From positions 1 through 17,855 of the forward strand of contig JAATVJ010000061.1 of the NCBI GenBank assembly GCA_014523515.1: a DNA stretch of 17,855 nucleotides, in the 5' to 3' direction. The position numbers and the translations under genes are program-made. The notes beneath the pieces were generated by a model. It saw only the letters and a list, made by a program, of their open reading frames with translations. It did not search any database and was not told where the DNA came from. Of the stretch, positions 6,555 to 14,351 are shown one piece after another. Numbering within the stretch: position 1 is the stretch's first letter; each line of letters begins with the position of its first letter. The stretch comes from Nitrososphaerales archaeon TH1177 (GTDB lineage Archaea > Thermoproteota > Nitrososphaeria > Nitrososphaerales > Nitrososphaeraceae).

Positions 6555-6911
6555 TCATGGAAATGGTACTGCCCTAAATGGAAGTCTAAATGGCACATCA
6601 TCTTCTTCTTCCTTTTCTTCTTTTATATTCTCTTCATTATCATTATCAAACAAATCTTTTATAGTAATATCCTCAAAATCCTCTGTCTCTTCTACCTCTT
6701 CCCTTCCTCCTCCTTCTCTTTTATTATCGTCGTTGCTATCTTCATTTTCTTCTACCTCTTCCCTTCCTCCTCCTTCTCTTTTATTATCGTCGTTGCTATC
6801 TTCCTTTCCTAGTACAATATGATTATAAGATAAAATATCAATACTTACAAATAGTAAAATACTTAGTAAAAATGAAAGATATATTTCTTTTCTAATCAAC
6901 TGCAGTGTCAA
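6555..6911 (-). CDS. Acidic low-complexity secreted or anchored protein with 20-aa repeats
   Basis: An N-terminal hydrophobic segment (about residues 10-27) following Arg-Lys looks like a signal peptide or anchor. The rest is dominated by Asp, Glu, Asn, Lys and Gly. Two tandem 20-residue repeats (EDSNDDNKREGGGREEVEE, about residues 37-76) are followed by an acidic tail and a hydrophobic C-terminus FRLPFRAVPFP. The domain is probably disordered and extracytoplasmic, and could bind cations. No function is recognised. The start shown is TTG at 6911. A second TTG four codons in (6899) would sit nearer the usual distance from an AT-rich promoter-like stretch around 6930 and would keep the whole hydrophobic segment. 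The nearby ATG at 6918 is out of frame. Confidence 0.62.
   Translation of the reverse strand: MTLQLIRKEIYLSFLLSILLFVSIDILSYNHIVLGKEDSNDDNKREGGGREEVEENEDSNDDNKREGGGREEVEETEDFEDITIKDLFDNDNEENIKEEKEEEDDVPFRLPFRAVPFP
6688..6803. repeat. Tandem direct repeat, 60-bp period
   Basis: Positions 6688-6743 and 6748-6803 are identical over 56 bp with a 60-bp period, inside the acidic protein gene. They encode two copies of the same 20-residue unit in frame. The identity suggests recent duplication or homogenisation. Confidence 0.92.
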
Positions 6912-7079
6912 TAGTCATGTTATTTTAAATTATATTAGCTTTAAGTAACGTGTTACTAGTTAATAATACTAATACATTTAATAGAAATTATTTCTATATG
7001 AAAATATAATTACATTGTTGTGTATTTTAATAATTAAAACTTATTATTTGATCTATATGTATTAACAAAAGTTATTGTT

Positions 7080-7370
7080 TTATCCTATTCTTTTCATTTT
7101 TGAACCGCACTTTGGACACATCGTATTATCATGCTTAGTTCCACATACCATACAATAATAGTTAATCTTGTTAGAATTAAACATAGAAAAGGTCTCTCCT
7201 CCAAACTTTCTCATTTCTCTTCTTCTTATGTAAAAACTCAAGAATAATACTATTGGAATTATTACAATTATTGAATAGGGAAATGGAATTATAAAAGAAA
7301 TTACAATACTAATTGCAAAATATATTGATATCCATTTTAATTGTTGTAAAATAAAATTTTTATTATCCAC
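7080..7370 (-). CDS. Two-TM membrane protein with C-terminal zinc ribbon, 96 aa
   Basis: Two hydrophobic segments (about residues 12-29 and 32-47) are followed by basic RRREMRK and a cytoplasmic-looking C-terminal zinc ribbon, CMVCGTKHDNTMCPKCGSK (about 73-91), with two CxxC pairs. By the positive-inside pattern both termini face the cytoplasm. Proteins of this build are common in Nitrososphaeria, but I know of no assigned role. The start is GTG at 7370. An upstream ATG at 7379 is followed at once by TAA, so it cannot be used. A TATA-like AT-rich box (about 7389-7400) lies 19-30 nt ahead. It is transcribed away from mqnD. Confidence 0.8.
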   Translation of the reverse strand: MDNKNFILQQLKWISIYFAISIVISFIIPFPYSIIVIIPIVLFLSFYIRRREMRKFGGETFSMFNSNKINYYCMVCGTKHDNTMCPKCGSKMKRIG

Positions 7371-7447
7371 TAATTACATTGTATATTTCATATAAATAAA
7401 TTTGATCTTTATTAAATTTTTTCAACTTAAAAGACTTCTAAACTATT

Positions 7448-7459
7448 AATTAATATAAC
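7448..7459 (+). promoter_or_regulatory. TATA-like box upstream of mqnD
   Basis: AATTAATATAAC lies 34-45 nt before the mqnD ATG, suggesting a short leader. A second TATA-like stretch (7475-7484) is too close to the ATG for a leaderless start. Confidence 0.3.
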
Positions 7460-7492
7460 TAAAAGATTCGTATTGTATATAAATAACTATAA

Positions 7493-8320
7493 ATGATTGA
7501 TATAACTTTAGGACATACTCCTGATGCTGATGATGCCTTTATGTTTTATGGATTATCTAGTGGAAAAATAAGATCTAATGAATTTCGTATAAACCATGAA
7601 ATTGAAGATATTGAAAAGCTCAATAAACGTGCAATGAATAATGAATTAGATATAACAGCTATATCTGTTCATGCATATGCATTTCTTAAGGATTATGTAA
7701 TTTTGCGAAGTGGAGGAAGTTTTGGAGTGAATTATGGTCCAATCGTTTTAGCAAAAGAGATTTTTTCAAAAGGAGATTTAACCAAAAAGATAATAGCTAT
7801 ACCTGGCAAGATGACCTCTGCATATCTATTGTTATCTCTTTTTTTAGGCAATTTTAAAGAAAAAGAATTACCTTTTCATCTTATACCTCAGGCCATAATA
7901 GACAACCATGTTGATGCAGGTTTAGTGATTCATGAAATTCAAATTGCATATGATTTATTAAATCTACATAAAATTATCGATTTAGGGTCATGGTGGCATA
8001 ATCTCACAAATGGTTTGCCCGTGCCATTGGGTATAAATATTGCAAATAATAAAACATTAACACTGGAACAGATTAGAAGTTTTGACTCTTTATTTAAAAA
8101 TTCTATAATTTATGGTCTAAATAACATGGAAGAAGCATTGGATTATGCAATGAAGTATGGAAGAGGTCAATCAAAAGATATGATATCTAAATTTGTTAAA
8201 ATGTATGTGAATGAAATTACTGTTGATATGGGTAACGGTGGAAAAAAATCTATTGAACGAATTTTTCAAATGGCATCTGAAAAAAATCTTATACCTCCTT
8301 TCCAAATCTATTTTGCCTAA
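7493..8320 (+). CDS. mqnD: 1,4-dihydroxy-6-naphthoate synthase (MqnD), futalosine menaquinone pathway
   Basis: A periplasmic-binding-protein-like fold enzyme that, in the futalosine route, converts cyclic dehypoxanthinyl futalosine to 1,4-dihydroxy-6-naphthoate. Recognition rests on the N-terminal LGHTPDADDAFMFYGL (the counterpart of SPCPNDTF in bacterial MqnD), the RSGGSFGVNYGPIVLA loop at 72-87, IPGKMTSAYLLLSL at 103-116, DAGLVIHEIQIAY at 141-153 with the catalytic-type His147, and LGSWWHNLTNGLPVPLG at 164-180. The Asp13/Asp14 region and His147 match the catalytic pair of the Thermus enzyme. Its 275 aa are normal for the family. It is related to MqnA, but the HE motif and the G-W-W-GLP-PLG block favour MqnD. 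It stands near mqnE and mqnC but not in one operon with them. Confidence 0.88.
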   Translation: MIDITLGHTPDADDAFMFYGLSSGKIRSNEFRINHEIEDIEKLNKRAMNNELDITAISVHAYAFLKDYVILRSGGSFGVNYGPIVLAKEIFSKGDLTKKIIAIPGKMTSAYLLLSLFLGNFKEKELPFHLIPQAIIDNHVDAGLVIHEIQIAYDLLNLHKIIDLGSWWHNLTNGLPVPLGINIANNKTLTLEQIRSFDSLFKNSIIYGLNNMEEALDYAMKYGRGQSKDMISKFVKMYVNEITVDMGNGGKKSIERIFQMASEKNLIPPFQIYFA

Positions 8321-8595
8321 TTTAGAATTTTATAAAATTATATTATTCTCTAATTCTTATTTAATTAGAATTAAAATCAATAAATCCTTAATAATATATT
8401 CATATTATAATTAATTTTAAGGTAATGTAAAATGAATCTATATTTTTTATAAATTTTATAATATTTGATCTTATACGGAGTTAAAAACCATAATCTTAAA
8501 TCTATACTTTTAAAACTTTAAGGATTATATAAAAAGATAAACGGTTTGTTGTAAATTGTAAATTTCTGTTATCATTCTTGATTTGTATAAAACTA

Positions 8596-9708
8596 TTAGT
8601 ATTTTTTTAATATCTCAAAAAAGGTATCTCGTTGAGCAGGTTCTCTTTTTATTTCTTTAATCAAATTTACAAGTTCTTGTATTGATATTCCACTATCTTT
8701 TCCAGCAGCGCGAAATATTTCTTCTGAAAAAGCTGTACCAACTAAATCATTACCTCCACATGTAAGTGCTACCTGTGCTATTTTTTTCCCTAGAGAAACC
8801 CAATATACTGATATATTATCTAAAACATTTCTTAATAACAATCTGGCAATAGCTATTATTCGTAGATCATAATTAGATGGACTTTCCCTAACAATCAACT
8901 TTTTCTTCTCTAATTCTGTATTCTCTAGACTAAATTTAAGTGGTATAAAAGTATTGAAACCATGAGTTTTTTTATTAAGTTCTCTTATTTTTATAATATG
9001 ATCTATAATATGTTCTGGTTTCTCAATATGTCCAAAAAGCATAGTAGAATTAGTTTTCAAACCAATTTCATGAGCTTGTCTAGCTGTATCAAGCCATTCC
9101 TCTCCTGAGCATTTTCCTCGTACAATAACATTTCTTATATCTGGGCTAAAAATTTCTGCTCCTCCTCCAGGAAGTGCATCCAAACCAACATCCTTTAATC
9201 TCAATAAAATTTCTTTAACTGAGTTTTTGGTTAATTTGGATATAAAAAAAATTTCGGCAGGAGTGAGAGCTTTAACTTTTACAAAGGGAAATTCTTTTTT
9301 TATATTCTTTATCATGTTTTCATAATATTCTAATCCAAGTCTAGGATGGAATCCACCCACTATGTGTAATTCTGTAGCACCCATTTGTTCTATAGCTATT
9401 CTAGCTCTTTCAACTATCTGTTCATTAGTTAATGTATAAGCATCATCTTCATGCTCTTTTCTATAAAAAGCACATAAAGAACAACTTGCTGCACAAATAT
9501 TAGTATAATTTAAATAATATGATGAAACAAAAGTCACAGTATTTCCTTTGCATCTTTTTCTAATTTGATCAGCAACAGAACCTAAAATGAATAGATTTTC
9601 TTTAAATAGTTGTAAACCATCATTATACGTTAATTCTTCTCCAGATAATGCTTTTTCAATAGCTTGTGTAGGTTTTGATATAATACTGTTGATATTATTA
9701 GTAATCAA
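8596..9708 (-). CDS. mqnE: Aminodeoxyfutalosine synthase (MqnE-type radical SAM enzyme)
   Basis: A radical SAM enzyme expected to join a chorismate-derived enol ether to the adenosyl radical, giving aminodeoxyfutalosine, the first futalosine intermediate. The SAM cluster motif C-x3-C-x2-C is Cys72, Cys76 and Cys79 in NYTNICAASCSLCAFYR. MqnE hallmarks follow: TELHIVGGFHPRLGLEYY, KALTPAEIFF, LPGGGAEIF, EWLDTARQAHEIGLKTNS, the GHIE turn and FIPLKFSLENTEL. The length of 370 aa is typical. The start is TTG (9708), as no ATG fits, and a TATA-like box lies 29-40 nt upstream. It is divergent from the related mqnC across a 105-bp spacer. CofG/CofH of F420 synthesis are relatives, but the HIVGG block points to MqnE. 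Confidence 0.9.
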   Translation of the reverse strand: MITNNINSIISKPTQAIEKALSGEELTYNDGLQLFKENLFILGSVADQIRKRCKGNTVTFVSSYYLNYTNICAASCSLCAFYRKEHEDDAYTLTNEQIVERARIAIEQMGATELHIVGGFHPRLGLEYYENMIKNIKKEFPFVKVKALTPAEIFFISKLTKNSVKEILLRLKDVGLDALPGGGAEIFSPDIRNVIVRGKCSGEEWLDTARQAHEIGLKTNSTMLFGHIEKPEHIIDHIIKIRELNKKTHGFNTFIPLKFSLENTELEKKKLIVRESPSNYDLRIIAIARLLLRNVLDNISVYWVSLGKKIAQVALTCGGNDLVGTAFSEEIFRAAGKDSGISIQELVNLIKEIKREPAQRDTFFEILKKY

Positions 9709-9736
9709 TTTAGTTATGTCAATTAACTTATTATTT

Positions 9737-9748
9737 GTTATATATTAT
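9737..9748 (-). promoter_or_regulatory. TATA-like box of mqnE (divergent intergenic)
   Basis: The minus strand reads ATAATATATAAC, 29-40 nt before the mqnE TTG. It lies in the spacer shared with the mqnC promoter. Confidence 0.4.
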
Positions 9749-9781
9749 TCTATATTACAGAGGATATATTCTCTTGTAAAG

Positions 9782-9790
9782 AATAAATAG
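9782..9790 (+). promoter_or_regulatory. TATA-like box of mqnC
   Basis: AATAAATAG lies 24-32 nt before the mqnC TTG start. The spacing supports that start and a leaderless message. Confidence 0.4.
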
Positions 9791-9813
9791 AATAATCAAA
9801 CTATAATTTTTAA

Positions 9814-10935
9814 TTGCAAAATAGTTTAAGTTGTATTGTATCAAAATCAGAAATTGGAGATATTTTAAATAATGTATTAGAAGGAGAAAGACTTAATCTC
9901 CATAATTGTAAGGAATTGCTAAAATCTGATGATGTATATACAATTGGCTTGGTTGCTAATACTCTTAGAAAAACTCTTTTTGGTAACACAGCCACTTTTA
10001 TAAATAATATTATTTTGAATTATACGAATGTTTGTGTAACCTACTGTAAATTTTGTGCTTTTTATCGACCTCCAGGTCATACAGAATCGTATACACACAA
10101 TATCAAAGACATACTGAAGAGAATCACATTGTCAAAAGAAATGTTTGGAATCACTCAAATCCTTTTTCAAGGTGGGCATAATCCAAATTTATCTATTGAA
10201 TATTATGAAGAAATTTTTAAGGAAATAAAAAAATTCTATCCTTCAATTGCCATTCATGGTCTTTCTGCTTCTGAAATTGATATGATATCTAAAGTCGAAA
10301 GAAGTAGTACTAAAGAGATTCTATCTAGACTACAAGACGCAGGATTAAATTCATTACCAGGAGCAGGAGCAGAAATTCTTGATGACAAGGTAAAATCAGT
10401 AATCAGTCCACTAAAGATAAAAAGTAATCAATGGTTAAACATTATGAAGGAAGCACATGAGCTTGGAATCAAGTCTTCAGCAACAATGATGTATGGAACT
10501 GTAGAAACCGATGATGATATCGCACAACATATAATAAAAATATCTGATTTGCAAGAAAAAACTAATGGATTTATAGCTTTTATTCCTTGGGGATTTGAAC
10601 CTAATAAGACTCAAATGCAAACAGAAGGAATTGCTAAATATTCTTCTGGAGGATTAAGATTACTAAAAATGATCGCAATCTCGAGAATAATGTTTTATGG
10701 GCTAATCTCTCATATTCAATCATCTTGGCTTACAAATGGAATTGGAATGGCACAATTGGCTCTTTATTTTGGTGCTGATGACTTTGGTGGAACGTTGATA
10801 GGTGAAGAAGTAGTAAGTGCAACTGGAGCACGATCAACTGAACTTACCTCTACTAATATTATTGAATCTATTAAACAAGCAGGATTTTCTGCTGCAGAAC
10901 GAGATAATTTTTATAATATAATAAAAAATTTCTAA
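9814..10935 (+). CDS. mqnC: Cyclic dehypoxanthinyl futalosine synthase (MqnC radical SAM enzyme)
   Basis: A radical SAM enzyme that cyclises dehypoxanthine futalosine to the spiro intermediate consumed by MqnD. The cluster motif is Cys74, Cys78 and Cys81 in NYTNVCVTYCKFCAFYR. MqnC-type blocks follow: ILFQGGHNPNLSIEYYEE, HGLSASEI, LQDAGLNSLPGAGAEIL, NQWLNIMKEAHELGIKSSA, the YGTVET turn, FIAFIPWGFEPNKT, QSSWLTNGIGMAQLAL, FGADDFGGTLIGEEV and a terminal AAERDNFY. The length of 373 aa is normal. The start is TTG, supported by the TATA-like spacing. GGHNP with FIPW separates it from its divergent neighbour MqnE and from CofH. Together with mqnD and mqnE it gives three of the five classical futalosine genes. 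mqnA and mqnB are not in this window. Confidence 0.92.
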   Translation: MQNSLSCIVSKSEIGDILNNVLEGERLNLHNCKELLKSDDVYTIGLVANTLRKTLFGNTATFINNIILNYTNVCVTYCKFCAFYRPPGHTESYTHNIKDILKRITLSKEMFGITQILFQGGHNPNLSIEYYEEIFKEIKKFYPSIAIHGLSASEIDMISKVERSSTKEILSRLQDAGLNSLPGAGAEILDDKVKSVISPLKIKSNQWLNIMKEAHELGIKSSATMMYGTVETDDDIAQHIIKISDLQEKTNGFIAFIPWGFEPNKTQMQTEGIAKYSSGGLRLLKMIAISRIMFYGLISHIQSSWLTNGIGMAQLALYFGADDFGGTLIGEEVVSATGARSTELTSTNIIESIKQAGFSAAERDNFYNIIKNF

Positions 10936-11046
10936 TTATCATAATCTTAGAGAGTATTATGAATACATTAATGTAATATTCAACTATGTATTATAAATAA
11001 CATAGAGACTATTTTTTTAGTAAAAACTCACTAATAATACAAGTAC

Positions 11047-11054
11047 GTTTAAAT
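11047..11054 (+). promoter_or_regulatory. TATA-like box of the HMG-CoA synthase gene
   Basis: GTTTAAAT lies 28-35 nt before the ATG at 11082, compatible with a leaderless transcript. Confidence 0.4.
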
Positions 11055-11081
11055 GTCCTCTTTAGCAAATTAATCCTTTAT

Positions 11082-12479
11082 ATGCCTGTTGGTATTGATG
11101 ATATGGCAATTTATGTTCCAAAGTTATATCTTGATTCAAAGGATTTTGCAATAGCTAGAGGAATAGATCCTCATAAACTAGAAAATGGAATAGGAATATA
11201 TAAAATGGCCATGGTTGATACTAATCAGGACCCTGCTTGTATGGCAGCGAATGCCTGTTTAAAATTAATGCAAAAAAATGATCTTAAACCACTAGATATC
11301 GGTAGAATGTATGTTGCAACTGAATCAGCATTAGATGAATCAAAAGCTATGAATTCTTTTGTCATTGGAATGCTTGAGCAGATTTATGGTGAGGGATCTT
11401 TTGAACATGCTGGTGGAATAGAATGTAAGTTTGCCTGTGTAAGTGGCTCCTATGCATTATATGACAATGCTAATTGGATTAGAGCAGAAGAAAATAATGA
11501 TAGAGCTGCAATTGTTATTGTAAGTGATATTGCAAAATATGATTTAGGATCAACTGGAGAGTATACACAAGGAGCAGGTGCAATAGCTATGTTAGTAAAA
11601 GACAATCCTAGATTAGTTGCTTTTGATCCTAAAGTTACTTCTACAATAATTAAAAATGAATATGATTTTTATAGACCTTTTGGAAAGGAAACTCCTCTAG
11701 TTAATGGAAGTTATTCTAATTACTTGTACCTAATTCAAATTAGAAAAGCATTTGATAGTTACCGAGAAAAAGCAATTAAAACTAAATTAATTCAATTAAA
11801 AGAAGATGAATCAATAACAGATAAAATTGATTACATTAGCGTACATTTACCTTATCGAAAAATGGGTGAAAAAGCATTAGCATATCTTCTACGACATGAA
11901 TGGAGATATTTACCAAGATGGAAACAAATAATAGAAGAAGTAGGAATGAATGAACCTGCTCCAAAAGATCCTAGAGGAACAATTGAATCTATATTAGCTG
12001 ATAAGGATTTTATGAAAGAAGATGAAAAGTTCAGGAAAGCATTTATACGTACTTCTTCTTTCAAAAAAGTTTTTGAACAAAAAATGGCTAGCTCTCTTGA
12101 AGCTTCATCTATAATAGGAAATCTTTATACTGCATCAATGTATATGGGATTAAGAAGTTTATTAGAATTCGAATATAAGAAAAACATTGACTTAGAAAAT
12201 AAAAGAATAGGATTTGGATCGTATGGAAGTGGAAGTAGTGCCATGGTTTTTAGTGGTGTTATACAATCTGCCTATAAAGAAATTGTTAAAGACATGAGTC
12301 TAGAAAAAGAAATAGGCGAACGTTCTAAATTGGATATGCAGGAATATATTCGTCTTCATTCAAACGAAAGAAAAATCAATGACCCAATATCAAATCCTAA
12401 GAAGGAATTTGTTTTAGTAAAAATTGGTGGCAATACTGCAGATAAGGCCGGGTTAAGAGAATATGTTTTTTGTAATTAA
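11082..12479 (+). CDS. mvaS: Hydroxymethylglutaryl-CoA synthase, long (MvaS-like) type
   Basis: A thiolase-fold enzyme of the mevalonate pathway: acetyl-CoA plus acetoacetyl-CoA gives HMG-CoA, feeding archaeal isoprenoid lipids and the menaquinone side chain. The N-terminus MPVGIDDMAIYVPKLYLD is family-typical. The catalytic triad can be placed as Glu81 in ATESALDESKA, Cys119 in KFACVSGSYAL and His255 in VHLPYRKMGEKAL, matching Glu79, Cys111 and His233 of Staphylococcus MvaS. The C-terminal GSYGSGSSAMVFSG loop is also conserved. At 465 aa it is much longer than the roughly 350-aa enzyme of many archaea and resembles the bacterial/eukaryotic type. It is a single gene, without the adjacent thiolase and DUF35 genes that accompany the short archaeal type. 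The next gene is convergent, 20 bp away. Confidence 0.93.
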   Translation: MPVGIDDMAIYVPKLYLDSKDFAIARGIDPHKLENGIGIYKMAMVDTNQDPACMAANACLKLMQKNDLKPLDIGRMYVATESALDESKAMNSFVIGMLEQIYGEGSFEHAGGIECKFACVSGSYALYDNANWIRAEENNDRAAIVIVSDIAKYDLGSTGEYTQGAGAIAMLVKDNPRLVAFDPKVTSTIIKNEYDFYRPFGKETPLVNGSYSNYLYLIQIRKAFDSYREKAIKTKLIQLKEDESITDKIDYISVHLPYRKMGEKALAYLLRHEWRYLPRWKQIIEEVGMNEPAPKDPRGTIESILADKDFMKEDEKFRKAFIRTSSFKKVFEQKMASSLEASSIIGNLYTASMYMGLRSLLEFEYKKNIDLENKRIGFGSYGSGSSAMVFSGVIQSAYKEIVKDMSLEKEIGERSKLDMQEYIRLHSNERKINDPISNPKKEFVLVKIGGNTADKAGLREYVFCN

Positions 12480-12499
12480 AAATTTTTATTAGTTTGATA

Positions 12500-13000
12500 T
12501 TATCTAAATTCTATACCTGCATCCAAGAAACCCGCAAGTAACAAGATTATTATAGAGAGAATCACAGTTAGTCTTCCATAGTTAATAATTTTTGAGCGGA
12601 TTATGTTAATATATCCCAATTCTTTATTTTCAATAATTTTTGCTTCTGTATCTTTTCCAAAGCTTTTGATATGAATTATATAACTTGCAAAAGTAATAAT
12701 TACGAATATAATTTTAATCAACAACAAAATTCCATAATCTGTTTCAATAAAATTATATGGATATTCAAAAAAAAATCTTGAGTTATATAATCCTGTTAAC
12801 ATCAAAATAATAAATGAAGGGAATGCAATGATATTAAATCTTCTACCAATTTTTATCATGATCATAATTCTTTCTTCCATTGAATTTCCAATATGCTTTA
12901 ACATGGGAGCAAGAATTATTCCAATAAAAATTGATCCACCAACCCAAATACTTGCAGATAATAGGTGAATCCATATAATAAAACCATCAACTATATTCAT
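12500..13000 (-). CDS. CopD-like four-helix membrane protein
   Basis: A membrane protein with four hydrophobic helices (about residues 5-35, 56-75, 90-115 and 142-160 from the ATG). The first carries the WIHLLSASIWVGGSIF pattern and is followed by a conserved RRFNIIAFPSFIILMLTGLY block. This combination is typical of CopD/copper-resistance-D-like and related DUF proteins, whose His residues are suspected to bind copper or heme. A copper role is plausible but unproven here. The frame is open to GTG at 13033, but a TATA-like GATTATATG (13023-13031, minus strand) lies 23-31 nt before the ATG at 13000. I therefore prefer the ATG, giving 166 aa. It is convergent with the HMG-CoA synthase gene. Confidence 0.75.
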   Translation of the reverse strand: MNIVDGFIIWIHLLSASIWVGGSIFIGIILAPMLKHIGNSMEERIMIMIKIGRRFNIIAFPSFIILMLTGLYNSRFFFEYPYNFIETDYGILLLIKIIFVIITFASYIIHIKSFGKDTEAKIIENKELGYINIIRSKIINYGRLTVILSIIILLLAGFLDAGIEFR

Positions 13001-13022
13001 AGTTCGTAGTGTTAGTCTAAAG

Positions 13023-13031
13023 CATATAATC
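13023..13031 (-). promoter_or_regulatory. TATA-like box of the CopD-like gene
   Basis: The minus strand reads GATTATATG, 23-31 nt before the ATG at 13000. It overlaps the upstream GTG alternative and so decides the start. Confidence 0.4.
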
Positions 13032-13116
13032 ACTTTAATGTATCTTTTATAGTGCTATATGATAATTATAATTAAGAAACATTTTAATTCTTTTTTTGAA
13101 ACTTTATCTATAATAT

Positions 13117-13632
13117 ATGTTCCTTAGTAAAAGAAGAATTGTACTTTTTGGAGTAATAGGTGCTTTAGCAATTACAATTATTTTCCTTCCACAAATTCAA
13201 TATTTTGTTAATGCTCCAGATGTGAATGCAATTGATTTTAAACTGTCGTCTGTTGATATTACCAATCTTTCAAATAATACTAATAATATTGAACTACTCT
13301 TATTTTTTGATGTTTCTAATCTATCTGGAAAATCTGCAACGACCTCAAAAGTTGAATATGACCTTTTTGGAGATGATGAATTATTAGGTCATGGCGTTTT
13401 ATCTTATGAAGATATTCCATTAAATGGTAGACCACAACTTACTCCAGGACAAACCACTACTTTAAAATCTTCAATTATTCTTCAACCATCTGATACAAAT
13501 ATGGATATAATTGAAAATCTAATAAACAATCCATCAGATTCAATAAATAGTACAAGATGGAATGTTAATGGATCAAGTCAGATAGAATCAGCATTTGTTA
13601 TTATTCAGAAAGACTTCAGTGATGTTCTCTAA
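13117..13632 (+). CDS. Membrane-anchored LEA14/WHy-domain-like protein, 171 aa
   Basis: Basic KRR followed by one hydrophobic helix (about residues 8-25) anchors the protein, and the remainder lies outside. The rest reads like a single beta-sandwich of the LEA14/WHy type: NAIDFKLSSVDITNLSNN, IELLLFFDVSNLSGKSAT, VEYDLFGDDELLGHGVLS, then IPLNGRPQLTPGQTTTLKSSIIL. That order (core strand, N-polar turn, short G-x-G strand, PGQTTT strand) is characteristic. WHy proteins are linked to desiccation or stress tolerance in other organisms, and here the function is unknown. Several Asn-X-Ser/Thr sequons fit a surface protein. The domain call is from pattern only and would need a profile search. Confidence 0.68.
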   Translation: MFLSKRRIVLFGVIGALAITIIFLPQIQYFVNAPDVNAIDFKLSSVDITNLSNNTNNIELLLFFDVSNLSGKSATTSKVEYDLFGDDELLGHGVLSYEDIPLNGRPQLTPGQTTTLKSSIILQPSDTNMDIIENLINNPSDSINSTRWNVNGSSQIESAFVIIQKDFSDVL

Positions 13633-13680
13633 TTTTCAGAGAATAAAATAAATGAAATTTTTTGTATATTCTGTTAATTT

Positions 13681-14121
13681 CTATAACTGATTTGATAGTC
13701 CTCTTTTTTTTGTATCAAGAATAACCCATTGTTCAATCCAGTTACATTTTGCAGGACTATATTGGCTTGTTTCATCCTCTGTAGAACATAAATGTTGAAA
13801 AGTACAACCAAAACATGGTGCTCCTTCTACACTAGCAATCTCAACGGGTCTTCTGTCTACTTTTAATTGTGGTATTTTTTTAACTATCAGTTTATATGTC
13901 CATCTACCTTTGTATAATATTCTTTCTCTAGAAATAAGAGATTGTTTTTCAAGATTTCCAACTAATCTTGATCCATCCCTGCTGTCTATAGAGAATGATT
14001 TACAAAGTTCTGTTTGAAATATTCCTATTTCTCCACTATCTACTATTGCTTGAAATACTTGTTCTGTTAATTCACTTTTATTTTTTGGAGGCAATTTTGG
14101 GTTATTTTCATTTGAAGACAA
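13681..14121 (-). CDS. Transcription factor TFE beta (hRPC39/RPC34-like, winged helix plus Fe-S)
   Basis: A subunit of the archaeal TFE alpha/beta initiation factor, the relative of RNA polymerase III subunit RPC39, which helps open promoters on RNA polymerase. An N-terminal polar tail (1-15) is followed by a winged-helix domain (about 16-85) with the wing YKGRWTYKLI. The C-terminal cysteine module is C103-x2-C106-x5-C112-x13-C126, with SPAKCNWIEQW, a near-copy of the human RPC39 end (CPVFDDC...SPSNC...W) that ligates a cubane Fe-S cluster. In known TFE beta the cluster is essential and oxygen-labile. ATG at 14121 is supported by a TATA-like box 25-34 nt upstream. It is a monocistronic gene. 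Confidence 0.82.
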   Translation of the reverse strand: MSSNENNPKLPPKNKSELTEQVFQAIVDSGEIGIFQTELCKSFSIDSRDGSRLVGNLEKQSLISRERILYKGRWTYKLIVKKIPQLKVDRRPVEIASVEGAPCFGCTFQHLCSTEDETSQYSPAKCNWIEQWVILDTKKRGLSNQL

Positions 14122-14145
14122 AATATATTATTTTTAAGTATATTT

Positions 14146-14155
14146 GATATAAAAA
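14146..14155 (-). promoter_or_regulatory. TATA-like box of the TFE-beta gene
   Basis: The minus strand reads TTTTTATATC, 25-34 nt before the ATG at 14121. Confidence 0.45.
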
Positions 14156-14351
14156 TCTAATGTATTGTGCATATAATATCTAGTATAGTATAGCCAGTTA
14201 ATTTGTTTAATATCTATATAAATAAGTAGTACTTATAATTTTGAAAGTTCAAAAAATATTAATACTTTTTATTTTTAGAATTATTCCAAAATATCATTTA
14301 AATGAAAAAAATATTATTTATTATATTTTTCATATTTTTCATATTTCTCAA

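Noticed and set aside
8211..8414. Frame overlapping the end of mqnD
   Set aside because: An out-of-frame continuation through AT-rich sequence, low complexity, no start signal.
8321..8595. Gap between mqnD and mqnE searched for a small gene or RNA
   Set aside because: AT-rich with stops in all frames and no stable hairpin or tRNA-like element noticed.
9587..9995. Two frames (9587-9790 + and 9810-9995 -) over the mqnE/mqnC starts
   Set aside because: Both are antisense shadows of the N-terminal regions of the two radical SAM genes.
11852..12064. Minus-strand frame inside the HMG-CoA synthase gene
   Set aside because: Antisense shadow of conserved coding sequence.
13001..13033. GTG start at 13033 for the CopD-like protein
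   Set aside because: The TATA-like box overlaps this stretch and is correctly spaced for the ATG at 13000. The extra 11 residues do not extend any conserved part.
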